Shown piece after piece: positions 7,785-16,400 of a DNA stretch of 64,000 nt. Source of the stretch: DDH964 sp963806685 (lineage in GTDB: Bacteria; Desulfobacterota; Desulfuromonadia; Desulfuromonadales; DDH964); contig CAWDZB010000022.1 of assembly GCA_963806685.1 (NCBI GenBank), positions 1 to 64,000 on the forward strand, in the 5' to 3' direction. The position numbers were made by a program, and so were the translations under genes. A model generated the notes under the pieces. That model did not search any database. It was not told where the DNA came from and saw only the letters and a program-made list of their open reading frames with translations. Within the stretch, counting starts at the first letter, position 1, and the number at the start of each line of letters is the position of its first letter.

Positions 7785-9107
7785 TCAACCGAACAACGCG
7801 CCATACAGCAGCCCGGAAATCGTCGCCATGACGATCACCAGCGAGACGAAGACCACAGTCTTTTTCGTCCCCATCACCGAGCGGATGACCAGCATGTTGG
7901 GCAGGGACAGGGCCGGCCCGGCAAGCAGCAGCGCCAGCGCCGGCCCCTTGCCCATGCCGGCGCCGAGCAGCCCCTGCAGGATCGGCACCTCGGTCAGGGT
8001 GGCGAAGTACATGAAGGCGCCCACCACCGAGGCGAAGAGGTTGGCACCCAGGGAATTGCCGCCCACCAAACCGGAGATCCAGGCCGAAGGGATCAGCCCC
8101 TCGTGGCCGGGACGGCCGAGGAGCGCCCCGGAGATCAACACCCCCAAGAGGAGGAGCGGCAGGATCTTTTTGGCGAAATCCCAGCTGGTGCCGAACCACT
8201 CGCGCAGCTCTCCATCCTCGTCGTCCCCCGTGGCCGCCAGGGTGGAGAGGCCGATGGTGCCGGCGACGAAGGGGAGTGCCGGATGCTCCGGGACGGCAAA
8301 GGCCAAGACGACCGCCGGTGCCGCCGCGACCAGCATCTTCCACTTGCCGACCTGGAACCAGGCCACCAGCATCCAGGCCAGGGCCAGGGCGAACAGACCG
8401 GTGATCAGCCACTTGGCGGCGTAAATTGCCTGCCACACGCCGACCGGCTCGGCCGGTTTGCCCCAGTTGGCGAAGACCAGGATGCCGACCATGCTGGCGA
8501 AATAGAGCGCCGTCTGCCACAGCGGGCGGCTCACCTCCGGCTCGGGCAGGCCCGCGGCCGCCTCGACCTTGGCCAACTCCTCCTTGCGGAAGAAGAGGTG
8601 CATGAGGATGCCGATGATCACCGCAAAACTGATGGCGCCGACGGCCCGGGCGATCCCCAGCTGCGGGCCGAGCACCGCGGCGGTCAGAACGATGGCGAGG
8701 ATATTGATGGCCGGGCCGGAATAGAGAAAGGCGCTCGCCGGCCCGAGCCCCGCGCCCATGCGGTAGATGCCGGCGAACAGGGGCAGAATGGTGCAGGAGC
8801 AGACGGCGAGGATCGACCCGGAGACCGAGGCCACGCCGTAGGCGAGAACCTTGTTCGCTTTCGGGCCCAAATACTTCATGACCGCCGCCTGACTGACGAA
8901 AACCCCCACGGCCCCGGCAATGAAGAACGCTGGCACCAGGCAGAGCAGCACATGCTCCTGGGCGTACCATTTCGCCAGGTAGAGAGACTCCCAGAAGGCG
9001 TTCGCCACCCGCGGCGACTGCTGCAGCACGTCCACGGGAAGGTAATAGCAGGCGACAAAGACGGCGACAATCGCCGCCAGTGGTTTCCATTCCCTGGACC
9101 AGTTCAT
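7785..9107 (-). CDS. ArsP-like (DUF318) permease
   Basis: This 440-residue membrane protein has about ten helices. It carries the family motif 'AVCSCTILPLFAGIYRMGAG' near residue 100, 'FLYSGPAINILAI' and a second 'GNSLGANLFASVVGAFMYF' repeat. ArsP proteins export methylated or organo-arsenicals; other DUF318 members are uncharacterised. The first gene after arsR, it has its own palindromic operator at 9137-9152. The downstream genes for thiol-redox proteins fit handling of trivalent arsenicals. The substrate remains an inference from family and neighbourhood. Confidence 0.85.
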   Translation of the reverse strand: MNWSREWKPLAAIVAVFVACYYLPVDVLQQSPRVANAFWESLYLAKWYAQEHVLLCLVPAFFIAGAVGVFVSQAAVMKYLGPKANKVLAYGVASVSGSILAVCSCTILPLFAGIYRMGAGLGPASAFLYSGPAINILAIVLTAAVLGPQLGIARAVGAISFAVIIGILMHLFFRKEELAKVEAAAGLPEPEVSRPLWQTALYFASMVGILVFANWGKPAEPVGVWQAIYAAKWLITGLFALALAWMLVAWFQVGKWKMLVAAAPAVVLAFAVPEHPALPFVAGTIGLSTLAATGDDEDGELREWFGTSWDFAKKILPLLLLGVLISGALLGRPGHEGLIPSAWISGLVGGNSLGANLFASVVGAFMYFATLTEVPILQGLLGAGMGKGPALALLLAGPALSLPNMLVIRSVMGTKKTVVFVSLVIVMATISGLLYGALFG

Positions 9108-9136
9108 CGAACATTCCCTTGATTAGAAATTTCTTT

Positions 9137-9152
9137 TTGGCAATATCGCCAA
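9137..9152 (-). promoter_or_regulatory. Candidate ArsR-type operator, copy 2 (permease)
   Basis: The sequence is TTGGC-AATATC-GCCAA, lying 30 bp ahead of the permease start and inside the 66-bp gap after arsR. The arms are identical to the copies at 4303 and 9527. Its position suggests that the permease and the genes behind it have a promoter of their own in addition to read-through from arsR. Confidence 0.75.
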
Positions 9153-9173
9153 ATACTTGAACAAAAAAAGAGG

Positions 9174-9506
9174 CTACTTCCCCACGGCCTGTAACAACGC
9201 CGAATGCTCTTTCGCCTGGGACTCCAGAACCGATTCCACGCAGCCGAAGAAGTTGAGAATACAAGGGACGCGCAACCGATAGAAGACCTGGTTACCGCGC
9301 TTGTCGTCGACCACGATGCCGGCCTGCTTGAGGACCGTCAAATGCTTGGATACGGTGGAGACATCCGCCCCGATCATGGCGGTCAGATCGCAAACGCAGC
9401 GTTCTTCTTGCTCCAACTCCTCGATGATAAGGAGCCGGCTCGGGTGGGCCATCGCCTTGAGCACCCGGGCCCGGGCTTCGAGATGGTTTTTGCGCTTGGA
9501 ATCCAT
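9174..9506 (-). CDS. arsR: ArsR/SmtB-family transcriptional repressor
   Basis: The product is 110 residues from the ATG at 9506, which has GAGGA about eight bases upstream; longer in-frame starts run into the promoter. It has a winged helix with 'LKAMAHPSRLLIIEELEQ' and the recognition helix 'DVSTVSKHLTVLKQAGIV'. Metal-ligand candidates are Cys37 and Cys39 in 'ERCVCDLT', matching the alpha-3 site of classical ArsR, and Cys82 and Cys89 near the C-terminus. ArsR-type repressors leave DNA when As(III), Sb(III) or a related thiophilic ligand binds. Three matching palindromes in the block are its likely targets, including one over its own promoter. Confidence 0.9.
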   Translation of the reverse strand: MDSKRKNHLEARARVLKAMAHPSRLLIIEELEQEERCVCDLTAMIGADVSTVSKHLTVLKQAGIVVDDKRGNQVFYRLRVPCILNFFGCVESVLESQAKEHSALLQAVGK

Positions 9507-9526
9507 GGCAACCGTCCTCATAGTTA

Positions 9527-9559
9527 TTGGCAATATAGCCAAATAGCCAAATAAGTCAA
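9527..9559 (-). promoter_or_regulatory. arsR promoter with operator copy 1
   Basis: On the minus strand TTGACT (9559-9554) and TATATT (9537-9532) are 16 bp apart. The palindrome TTGGC-TATATT-GCCAA (read on the minus strand, 9527-9542) lies across the -10 element, and a further half-site TTGGC occurs at 9546-9550. A repressor bound here would block RNA polymerase, the usual autoregulation of ArsR proteins. Confidence 0.75.
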
Positions 9560-9689
9560 GCCTTAAATTGACGGGCGCCGGAAGACGCATTCCGGGCCGG
9601 GGTGGCGCCGTGCGGCCACGCAAAGAAAAAGCGATAAAGCAACATCTGTTCTGTAAATTCTCCAATCCTCTTGAGGCAGTGATCGGCGG

Positions 9690-10168
9690 TTAAAATTTCA
9701 AATAGATTCGTCCGGTTTCCCAGTCTTCTGAGATCTCCATCAGAACGGAACTGACGAGTCGTAAACAGGACGCCTCATTCGGGAAAATGGTTGCCACCCG
9801 AGTTCGACGTCGGATTTCCTTGTTGACTCGCTCCAGAACATTGCTGGTACGGATTTGCCGCCAATGTTCACTGGGAAACTGAAAGACGGTCAGCCCTTCA
9901 GGGATATTTGTCTCGGCCCAGGCCGTGAGGCGTGGGGCAGACTTCTCATAACGCTCAAGCAGTTGGTCCAGAAGCCGCTTGGCCTCGGCCGCCGTTGGAG
10001 CCGTAAAAATACTGCGGATGTCAGCCGCAACCGTTTTCTTCATCTCCTGCTTCGGCACATAGGCCTGAGCATTTTGTTGGAGATGGAACTGGCAGCGTTG
10101 CCAGGGGACACTGGGGAACACCGCTTTCCGGGCTGCCTTGAGCCCTTCGTGGGCATCGCTGATAAATA
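9690..10168 (-). pseudogene. IS256-family transposase, C-terminal fragment
   Basis: The frame reads RLFISDAHEGLKAARKAVF, then 'PWQRCQFHLQQNAQAYVPK' and 'NVLERVNKEIRRRTRVATIF', ending at 9690. It contains the second catalytic Asp (ISDAHEG) and the Glu (NVLERVNKE) of the Mutator-type DDE site. It joins the N-terminal fragment at 11866-12546: the VRLF residues at the junction are duplicated in DNA by the inserted element. An apparent start further upstream (MRTKSRVFQG, 10202) is made of inserted IS sequence and is not genuine. Confidence 0.88.
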
Positions 10169-10198
10169 GTCGTCCCTGAAAAACGCGGGATTTCGTCC

Positions 10199-11635
10199 TC
10201 AAGGGGCAAACGAGCTTAGTTGCAGGTTTTCCCCGGGCAGCCGAACGGTTTCACCGTTGGACCAACCAGTCCATTTGAACGGCATCAGCATCCAATTGAG
10301 CCGTCCCAGTTCTTTGAAAAGAAGCCAAAGAAGAGCCCGCAGGAGCTTTCTCAGGTTGAAACCGCACGCCGCCAGGATGGCGTTCATCTTGTCGCCGTCG
10401 GTTCCCTTGAGATAGTTGCGATCCATCCGGTGATCCCCTTTCGCGTGACCGATCACCGGTTCAATCGCGCTTCGCCGCTTAAACCAGCGCCATTCGCTCG
10501 GCTTCATGCTGCTCTTGCGCCTTGTGGCCAGGTGGACAAGGGTTTCGCCCAGTTGCTTCGGGTTTCCCTTGTACCCCTTGTCACAATAGGCGTTGCCAAC
10601 GACCCAACCGACCAGGCGTTCGACCTGCTCCAGCGCTCCCTTGAGGGTGTGGCCGTCGAACGGATTGTTGTGCAGGGCCAAGGCGCCGACGATCCAGTTG
10701 TCCCTGGAGGTGGTGGCTAACGACACCTTGCAGCCGAACTCGTATTTCTTGTGCACCTTGCCCTTGCTGATGCACTCCACTTCCGGGGCATGCAGGCTGT
10801 ACAGCTTGTTCTTGTCCTGGCGCTGCTGGGTCAAAAGCCGCTGGGCCTTGTCCTGCAGTTCTGCCAGTTGGGTATCCGGCTGTGGGCACTTGCGCAGGAT
10901 GTCGCGGTACACCCGACCCAGGTAGATCTTGAGCTTTTTTTGTTCGCGCTGGGCCCGGTTCATCTGCCGGGCGTGCGCGTAGCGACCGGACATGATCAGG
11001 GCTCGTTTGCCGAGCCGCAGGTAGCTCTGGCGCAAGGGGATTTCACGATCCTTGGCGGCCTTGACCAACAACACCCGGGCCTTGTGATACAGCCGCGCAT
11101 CAGTCGGATAGGCGATGGCCTTCTCCTGCACCGTGGTGTCGACGTTGACCCGTTCCATGTGGGCCTCGGTCAGATGCTTCCCGCGTTTGGCCGTCTCCAA
11201 GGTCTCGACCAGCAACTGCTCCATGTTTTTCGGCCCGATCCGTTTGCGCCAACGCACCAGGGAACTCGGATCGAGCGGCAGGCGATGGATGAAGAACTCG
11301 AACCCGCAGAAGTACTGCCAGTAGGGATTCTCCAGAAGCCTGGCGACTACTGACTCGTCGCTTTCATTGAAAGCGTGCTTGAGGTAATGCAGCCCGACCA
11401 TCAGCCGGGTCGGCAGCGCCGGGCGCCCCTTATCGGCATACAGCCTGCCGAACTTGCTGTCAAAGACCGACCAATCGATCTGGTTGGCCAACAGGAACAG
11501 CGGGTGCTTGTGGTCCAGGATCTGGTCCAGGCGGGACCGAAACAGCTCTGCCTGGTCCTGTTGCTGTGGCTTCTTTGGCTTCATGAAATCACCAGGTTTG
11601 GATGTGAAAACAACCATTTCTGGTGATTTTAACAA
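10199..11635 (-). CDS. IS5-superfamily DDE transposase
   Basis: The product is up to 478 residues; the ATG at 11635 or the internal ATG giving MKPKKPQQQDQAELF at 11584 are both possible starts. The N-terminal domain has 'RPALPTRLMVGLHYLKHAFNE' as a helix-turn-helix region. The DDE motifs are 'VNVDTTVQEKAIAYPTD' (first Asp), 'VGNAYCDKGYKGNP' (second Asp) and 'RRSAIEPVIGHAKGDH' (Glu), the latter being the Y/H-x-x-x-E-x-I-type signature of IS5/IS1182-like enzymes. Catalyses cut-and-paste transposition of its element. The frame is intact. Confidence 0.9.
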   Translation of the reverse strand: MLKSPEMVVFTSKPGDFMKPKKPQQQDQAELFRSRLDQILDHKHPLFLLANQIDWSVFDSKFGRLYADKGRPALPTRLMVGLHYLKHAFNESDESVVARLLENPYWQYFCGFEFFIHRLPLDPSSLVRWRKRIGPKNMEQLLVETLETAKRGKHLTEAHMERVNVDTTVQEKAIAYPTDARLYHKARVLLVKAAKDREIPLRQSYLRLGKRALIMSGRYAHARQMNRAQREQKKLKIYLGRVYRDILRKCPQPDTQLAELQDKAQRLLTQQRQDKNKLYSLHAPEVECISKGKVHKKYEFGCKVSLATTSRDNWIVGALALHNNPFDGHTLKGALEQVERLVGWVVGNAYCDKGYKGNPKQLGETLVHLATRRKSSMKPSEWRWFKRRSAIEPVIGHAKGDHRMDRNYLKGTDGDKMNAILAACGFNLRKLLRALLWLLFKELGRLNWMLMPFKWTGWSNGETVRLPGENLQLSSFAP

Positions 11636-11657
11636 TCATAAAACAAAAAGTAAGTAT

Positions 11658-11808
11658 CCCCCAGTCAAACTGGGGGCTTTAACCGATTGCTAGCCCCTCA
11701 AAGGGGCTTTAACGCAATCGCAAAGTCAGAAACTTAAAACCGTAATGTCGGGATGAATCATACTCCCGCAAATGTCAAACGTTTAGGGTCCCCCGGCAAA
11801 GCCGGGGG
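11658..11808. repeat. Three-hairpin cluster in the 5' region of the IS5-type element
   Basis: Three perfect stem-loops with 3-nt loops occur: CCCCCAGT/ACTGGGGG (11658-11676), AGCCCCT/AGGGGCT (11692-11708) and CCCCCGGC/GCCGGGGG (11790-11808). Stems 1 and 2 are each followed by CTTTAAC. Stem 2 is also flanked by CGATTGC (11684-11690) and GCAATCG (11714-11720), giving a two-tier structure. They lie between the transposase start and the element end, where most IS5-type elements have only a short leader. Confidence 0.7.
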
Positions 11809-11865
11809 GTTTCCTCTTGTACTAAAGCAATAAACTCAATGGGTTAGAGTTTTTCAGGGACGACT

Positions 11866-12546
11866 AAATAGCCGGACACCATGGAGGTGGCGGTCCTGCA
11901 GGCTGCGAAGAAAATCGCGCCAGTGAGCCTCCTGCTCCGACAAGGCAATCGAGGTCCCCAGAATCTGACGATGCCCGCTTTCGGCAACACCGATGGCCAC
12001 CAGGACGGCCACATCGACAACGGAACCGTTATGCCGGACCTTTTCGTAGCGTGCATCGAGGTAGACGTAGGGATAAGCCCCCAGCGGTCTCTTGCGCCAC
12101 TGGTCAAGAACGTGATCGAGTTCTTTTGCCGCCCGGCTGACCTGCGTTGAGGTCACCTCGAAGCCGCAAAGCTGCTCGGTAATTTTGGCGACCTTCCGGG
12201 TCGAGACGCCTTGCACATACATCTCGGCCAAGGCGATTTTCAGGGCCCGCTCGGAGCGTAACCCTTTCTCCAGGCTGGACGGATAAAAACTGCCATCCCG
12301 GACCTGGGGGATGTCCAACTCAAGAGCTCCGACCCGGGTCTGGACGGTTTTCGGTTTGTATCCGTTGGCGTACCCATTGCGAGCGTCACTGCGCTCGTAG
12401 GGACCGACACCCAGGTGCTGCTGTCGTTCCAGTTGCATGGCCTGGTTGATGATGCGACGCAGGGCTTCGCCGAGAGCATTAAAGCCATCATCGGCGAGCA
12501 GTTTCACAACATCCTGAATAACGCTATACTCCTCTGGACGGGTCAC
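11866..12546 (-). pseudogene. IS256-family transposase, N-terminal fragment
   Basis: The frame starts MTRPEEYSVIQDVVKLLADD and includes 'NGYANGYKPKTVQTRVGAL' and the first catalytic Asp in 'YVYLDARYEKVRHNGSVVD'. It stays in frame to HGVRLF, where the IS5-type element has inserted; a few inserted-sequence codons then reach a stop at 11854. The C-terminal part resumes at 10168. Together they make a typical transposase of about 400 residues. Not functional as it stands. Confidence 0.88.
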
Positions 12547-12700
12547 GGTGTCTCCTCTCTGGGTGAGTTTGGCGATTCAACCAAAAGAGGATAACCGTGG
12601 CCTGTCTTTTTGTCAGGCCCGGTGCAATTTACAGAAACGATGATGCACTAACTCTCCACACAAACTCAATGGGATTATAATGTCTTTAGCATTAATTTAC

Positions 12701-13465
12701 TTATCTAGAATAAATTTCAGAAAATAATCTTTCCCGAAATTCGGAATTCATTTTTTTTAAAATTGAAAGCATTTCAAAAGCCTTTTCTTTATCTCCCATT
12801 TTCAAATAAACTTCACCCATTTTATAAAAATAAAATTCTCTATCATTATCAATTTTAACGGCTCTTTCCAGATTTTCTATTGCCAGAGAATACTCTCCTA
12901 TCTCTTTGTAAGCATCTGCAATATTCCAGTATGCATTGCTATCGTTTTGGCTAATTTTTATCAAATGATTATATGCTGCAATAGCTTCTTTAAATCTCTT
13001 ACTATTCAAATATTCTGTTGCCAAAAACTCAAGTGCATACAAATTATTTGGAGAGTATTTTAGGGTTTCATTAAATTCACGAATAGCACTTTCTTTATAT
13101 TCGACATTGAGACCATACCTTTTGAGATCTTCGACAAGATTTTGACTCCTTTTAACATTATTAAAAGTGTCAAGTTCATATTTTTTATATGCCGCATCGT
13201 AAGAACTCTTCCATTTAGAGAGATAAATTTTCCCTAAGGCGAGGTGTGTTCTTGGGTCATCAGGCCTGAGCTCAATTGCTTTTTTGTAGGCGTCAATAGC
13301 CCTTTCGGGGTCACCTTTATCAATGCTTTGTTGGGCAATTTTTACATATTGATCTGGAGAGATATCATCACCTGATTGCATATTGCAACCGCTAGCAAAA
13401 ATAGCCAATAATACAAAAAAACCGACTTTTAAATATTTACTATCTACAAAGATACTGCGCAGCAT
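12701..13465 (-). CDS. TPR-repeat lipoprotein
   Basis: The product is 254 residues from the ATG at 13465, which has CAGGAG eight bases upstream. The signal peptide ends in a lipobox (VLLAIFASGC, Cys about residue 27). At least four tetratricopeptide units follow: 'GDPERAIDAYKKAIELRPDD', 'ESAIREFNETLKYSPNN', 'KRFKEAIAAYNHLIKISQND' and 'GEYSLAIENLERAVKIDND'. It would be an envelope-anchored protein-binding scaffold. The ATG lies just inside the 3' end of the RHS gene (12 bp ahead of its stop), so the two are probably co-expressed. The gene is clearly AT-richer than its surroundings. A partner or neutralising role for the RHS C-terminus is possible but unproven. Confidence 0.85.
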   Translation of the reverse strand: MLRSIFVDSKYLKVGFFVLLAIFASGCNMQSGDDISPDQYVKIAQQSIDKGDPERAIDAYKKAIELRPDDPRTHLALGKIYLSKWKSSYDAAYKKYELDTFNNVKRSQNLVEDLKRYGLNVEYKESAIREFNETLKYSPNNLYALEFLATEYLNSKRFKEAIAAYNHLIKISQNDSNAYWNIADAYKEIGEYSLAIENLERAVKIDNDREFYFYKMGEVYLKMGDKEKAFEMLSILKKMNSEFRERLFSEIYSR

Positions 13466-13476
13466 ATCTACTCCTG

Positions 13477-16400
13477 TCAATACCACGATCTGCAATCACA
13501 TCCCCTTATGCCGGTAATTGTTCTTAAATCATAGAATGCATCAGAGGAAAGTATTACATCTTCACCAGCACGCGTTAAAGTGATAAACCTAATTGGGAGA
13601 AATCCAAACCATACACGATATTGAATTTTAACTCCGCACCTTATTTTTCTCGACTCCGCCTCAATTGCAGCTTCGGCCGCATTACGCGCACCTCGATAAG
13701 CCCATTCGGTCAGATTACCGTAAATTTGGTCAATCAATGCACTTGGATCAGGAAAGACACCAGGGTTAACATGATCTGGCAGGCCTGCCATTAATAGTCC
13801 CGTTGGGTCACTCCAATTTAATGGATTATTTTGGACATAACTATAATAATTAATTCCTCCCCCCAGTCCAATAGGGTCCTCCCCGATAAACCTCCTCATC
13901 CCCGGGCTGTAATACCTCGCCCGATAGTAATAAAAACCCGTCCCGTCATTCTCCCGCCCCGTGTACTGAAATGCATTGACGTCGTTGCCATCGGCACCTG
14001 ACGTCGCCGAAGGCATCGTAGGCATAGCTGGTGGTGACCCGCCGTTTTCGTCGGTCAGGGCGACGATCGAGCCGAGGGCGTCGGCCTTGTAGTAACGAAT
14101 TGTACCGTCGCTGCGCTCCAGGGCCAGCGGCTCGTCGATATTCAGGGTGCGGGTGTAGTCGGTGGTGACGCCGTCGGTGGTTTCCTGGAGGATGTCCCAG
14201 CCGTCGTAGACGTACTCGGTGGTGACGCCGTTCATGGTCTTTTCGGTTCGGCGGTTGAGCGCGTCGTAGCTGAAACTTGCCGTCAGGGCGGAGCAGTCGG
14301 GCTTGAAGCCACTGATGCCGGTGAGGCGGTTGCGGCCGTCCCAGGTGTAGGTGGTGGTGCCGCAGGAATCGGTCCTGCTCTCCAGGTTGCCGTTCTCGTC
14401 GTAGCTGAGCGTGGCGCCGTCCTGGGTCAGCATCTCGTTGGCTTCGTCGTAGCTGGCACTGGCGACCGGCGCCGCCAGGGGGATGGTCGCCGACTGGTTG
14501 ACGCTGTCGCGGTTGCCGTTGGCATCGTAGCTCCAGGCGAAGCTGTCGATGGTGCCGGTCGGGTTCTCGTGCAGCAGGCTGGTCAGGCGGTTGGCGATGT
14601 CGAAACCGTAGGTGGTGGTGAGATACTTCCATTTTCCCTTTTTCCTGTAGAGGGGAACCTGCAGGGTGCTGCGCCGGCCGCCGGCGTCGTAGGCGATGGC
14701 GAAGTCCTTGGCGGTGCCGCCGATACTGCGGTTGATGTTGACGAGCCGCCCGGCGTCGTCCCAGGTGTAGGTGACGTCGGGCGTACCGGGAAAGGTCATC
14801 ACGTCCGGCGACCGTCGGCGTCGTAACTGTAATTGACGGTGCTGTCGGGGCTGGTCTCGGTGGCAATGCGGTCGAGAGCGCTGCCCGAGCAGCTGCCGCA
14901 GCCGTAGTCGTTGTAGGTGTAGCGATGCTGCCGGAGAGGGAATCGTCGATCTGCGTCACCCGCCCGGCGGCGTCGTAGGTGTACTGGGTGGTCGAAGCAT
15001 CGCCGTAGGTGACCTGCTTCAGGGCTTCCTGCCGGGTCGTACTCGTCGAAGGTGGTCGTCTGCCCCTTGCGGTCGGTGAAGCTCTTCAAGTTGTCGCCGG
15101 TGGTCGGGGTGATCTCCAGGTCGCGGTAGTAGGCGTAGGTTTCTTCCCGGCCGAGCTGATCGATCATTCTGGTGATCCGGTTGCGGTCGTCGTACTCGTA
15201 GCGGAGGATGCTCCCCTTGGGATCCATGACCATCACCAGATTGCCGCTCAAGTCGTAAGAATAGTGGGTCAGGTTGCCCAGTGGGTCGGTCACACTGTGA
15301 CGCGGTTGGCGGCATCGTAGCTGTAAGGCGGTGGTACGAGCCCTTGGCGTCGGTGATCGTGGTGGCTCGCCCCAGAGCGTCGTAGGCGTAGCGGACGGTG
15401 TCGCCGAGGGCATCGGCGATGGTGGCGGGTTTGGAAGGGAAGGTCGAATCGTAGGTGACAGAGTGGCGTTGCCGTTGGGGTCGGTCACGCTGGCGGGGAG
15501 GCCGGAAGCCGTTGAAGGCGATGGTGGTGAGGTTCTGCAGCGGGTCGCGAATCTCCTCCTGGGTGAGCCGGCAGGTGCCGGAAGCAAAGGTGTAAGCGAA
15601 GTTGGTGCTTTTGCCCAGGGCATCGGTGACCTTCGTCACTCGGCTGCAGGCATCCTCGTACTCGTAGCTCGTCGCGTTACCCAGTGGGTCGGTCAGCGAC
15701 AGCATCCTGCCCTTGGCGTCATAGGTGTAGGAAGTCGTCCTCCCCAGCGGATCGGTCACGGAGGTGATCTGGTTGCTCCCGGGAGCGCGATGGTAGACGG
15801 TCGTTCCGTCCGGAGTGGTCTTTTCCACGATGTAGTTGTCGTAGAAGGTTCCCCCGTCGTCGTAGAACCGCCAGTTGTCGTCGCGCCGTTCGGCGCGGTC
15901 ATGGCGGTTTCGGTGACGAAACCGCCGGCGAGGGTGTAATTAAAGGTGTAGATACCGCCGTCAGGAAGGGCTTGGGTTACGATTCGGCTGTCGGCATCGT
16001 AGGTGTTGGTGACGACAAGCTTGCCGTTTTCGGTGACGGTGTCCATGCGACCGGCGGCGTCATAAGTATAGCTGATGGATGAGCCGTCCGGGTACTGGAC
16101 AGATTGGAGCTTCCCGCTTGTCCGTTATTGTAATAGGTGTAGGTGACTGTTCCATTGGGTCCCGATATGCTGCTGATGTTGTCCCGATCACGAATATAGT
16201 AGCTGATATTGATCTCCCGCCCATCGGGCATGACAATCCTGGAAATGTTTCCATCGACTTCCTTGTAAAATGTCAGGGCATTTCCGTTTGGATCCTTGAT
16301 TTCATTGAGCAGCCCGCCGCCAAAGGTGTAACTCCAGCCGTTCTTCCTTTTCAGGGTATAGGTGTTGTCGGCATTATGGTAGAAAACATCTCCAATATAT

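Larger units (their letters stand above)
10168..11865 (-). mobile_element. IS5-type insertion sequence nested in the IS256 element
   Basis: The ends are perfect inverted repeats: GTCGTCCCTGAAAAAC at 10169-10184 and its complement at 11849-11864, extendable by one A/T pair. The flanks repeat AAAT (10164-10167 and 11866-11869), or TAAATA if the ends are drawn one base further in, consistent with a target duplication of 4-6 bp. It carries one transposase gene. Intact ends and an intact frame suggest recent insertion. The roughly 210 bp between the transposase start and the right end hold three strong hairpins, described separately. Confidence 0.88.
9650..12635 (-). mobile_element. IS256-family insertion sequence, interrupted
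   Basis: Imperfect inverted ends TCTGTAAATT (9650-9659) and AATTTACAGA (12626-12635) bracket a minus-strand IS256/Mutator-type transposase split in two. Subtracting the inserted IS5-type element and one copy of its target duplication leaves about 1.28 kb, normal for this family. I could not identify an unambiguous 8-9 bp target duplication outside the ends. The element separates the metal-resistance block from the RHS block and is no longer autonomous. Confidence 0.8.
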
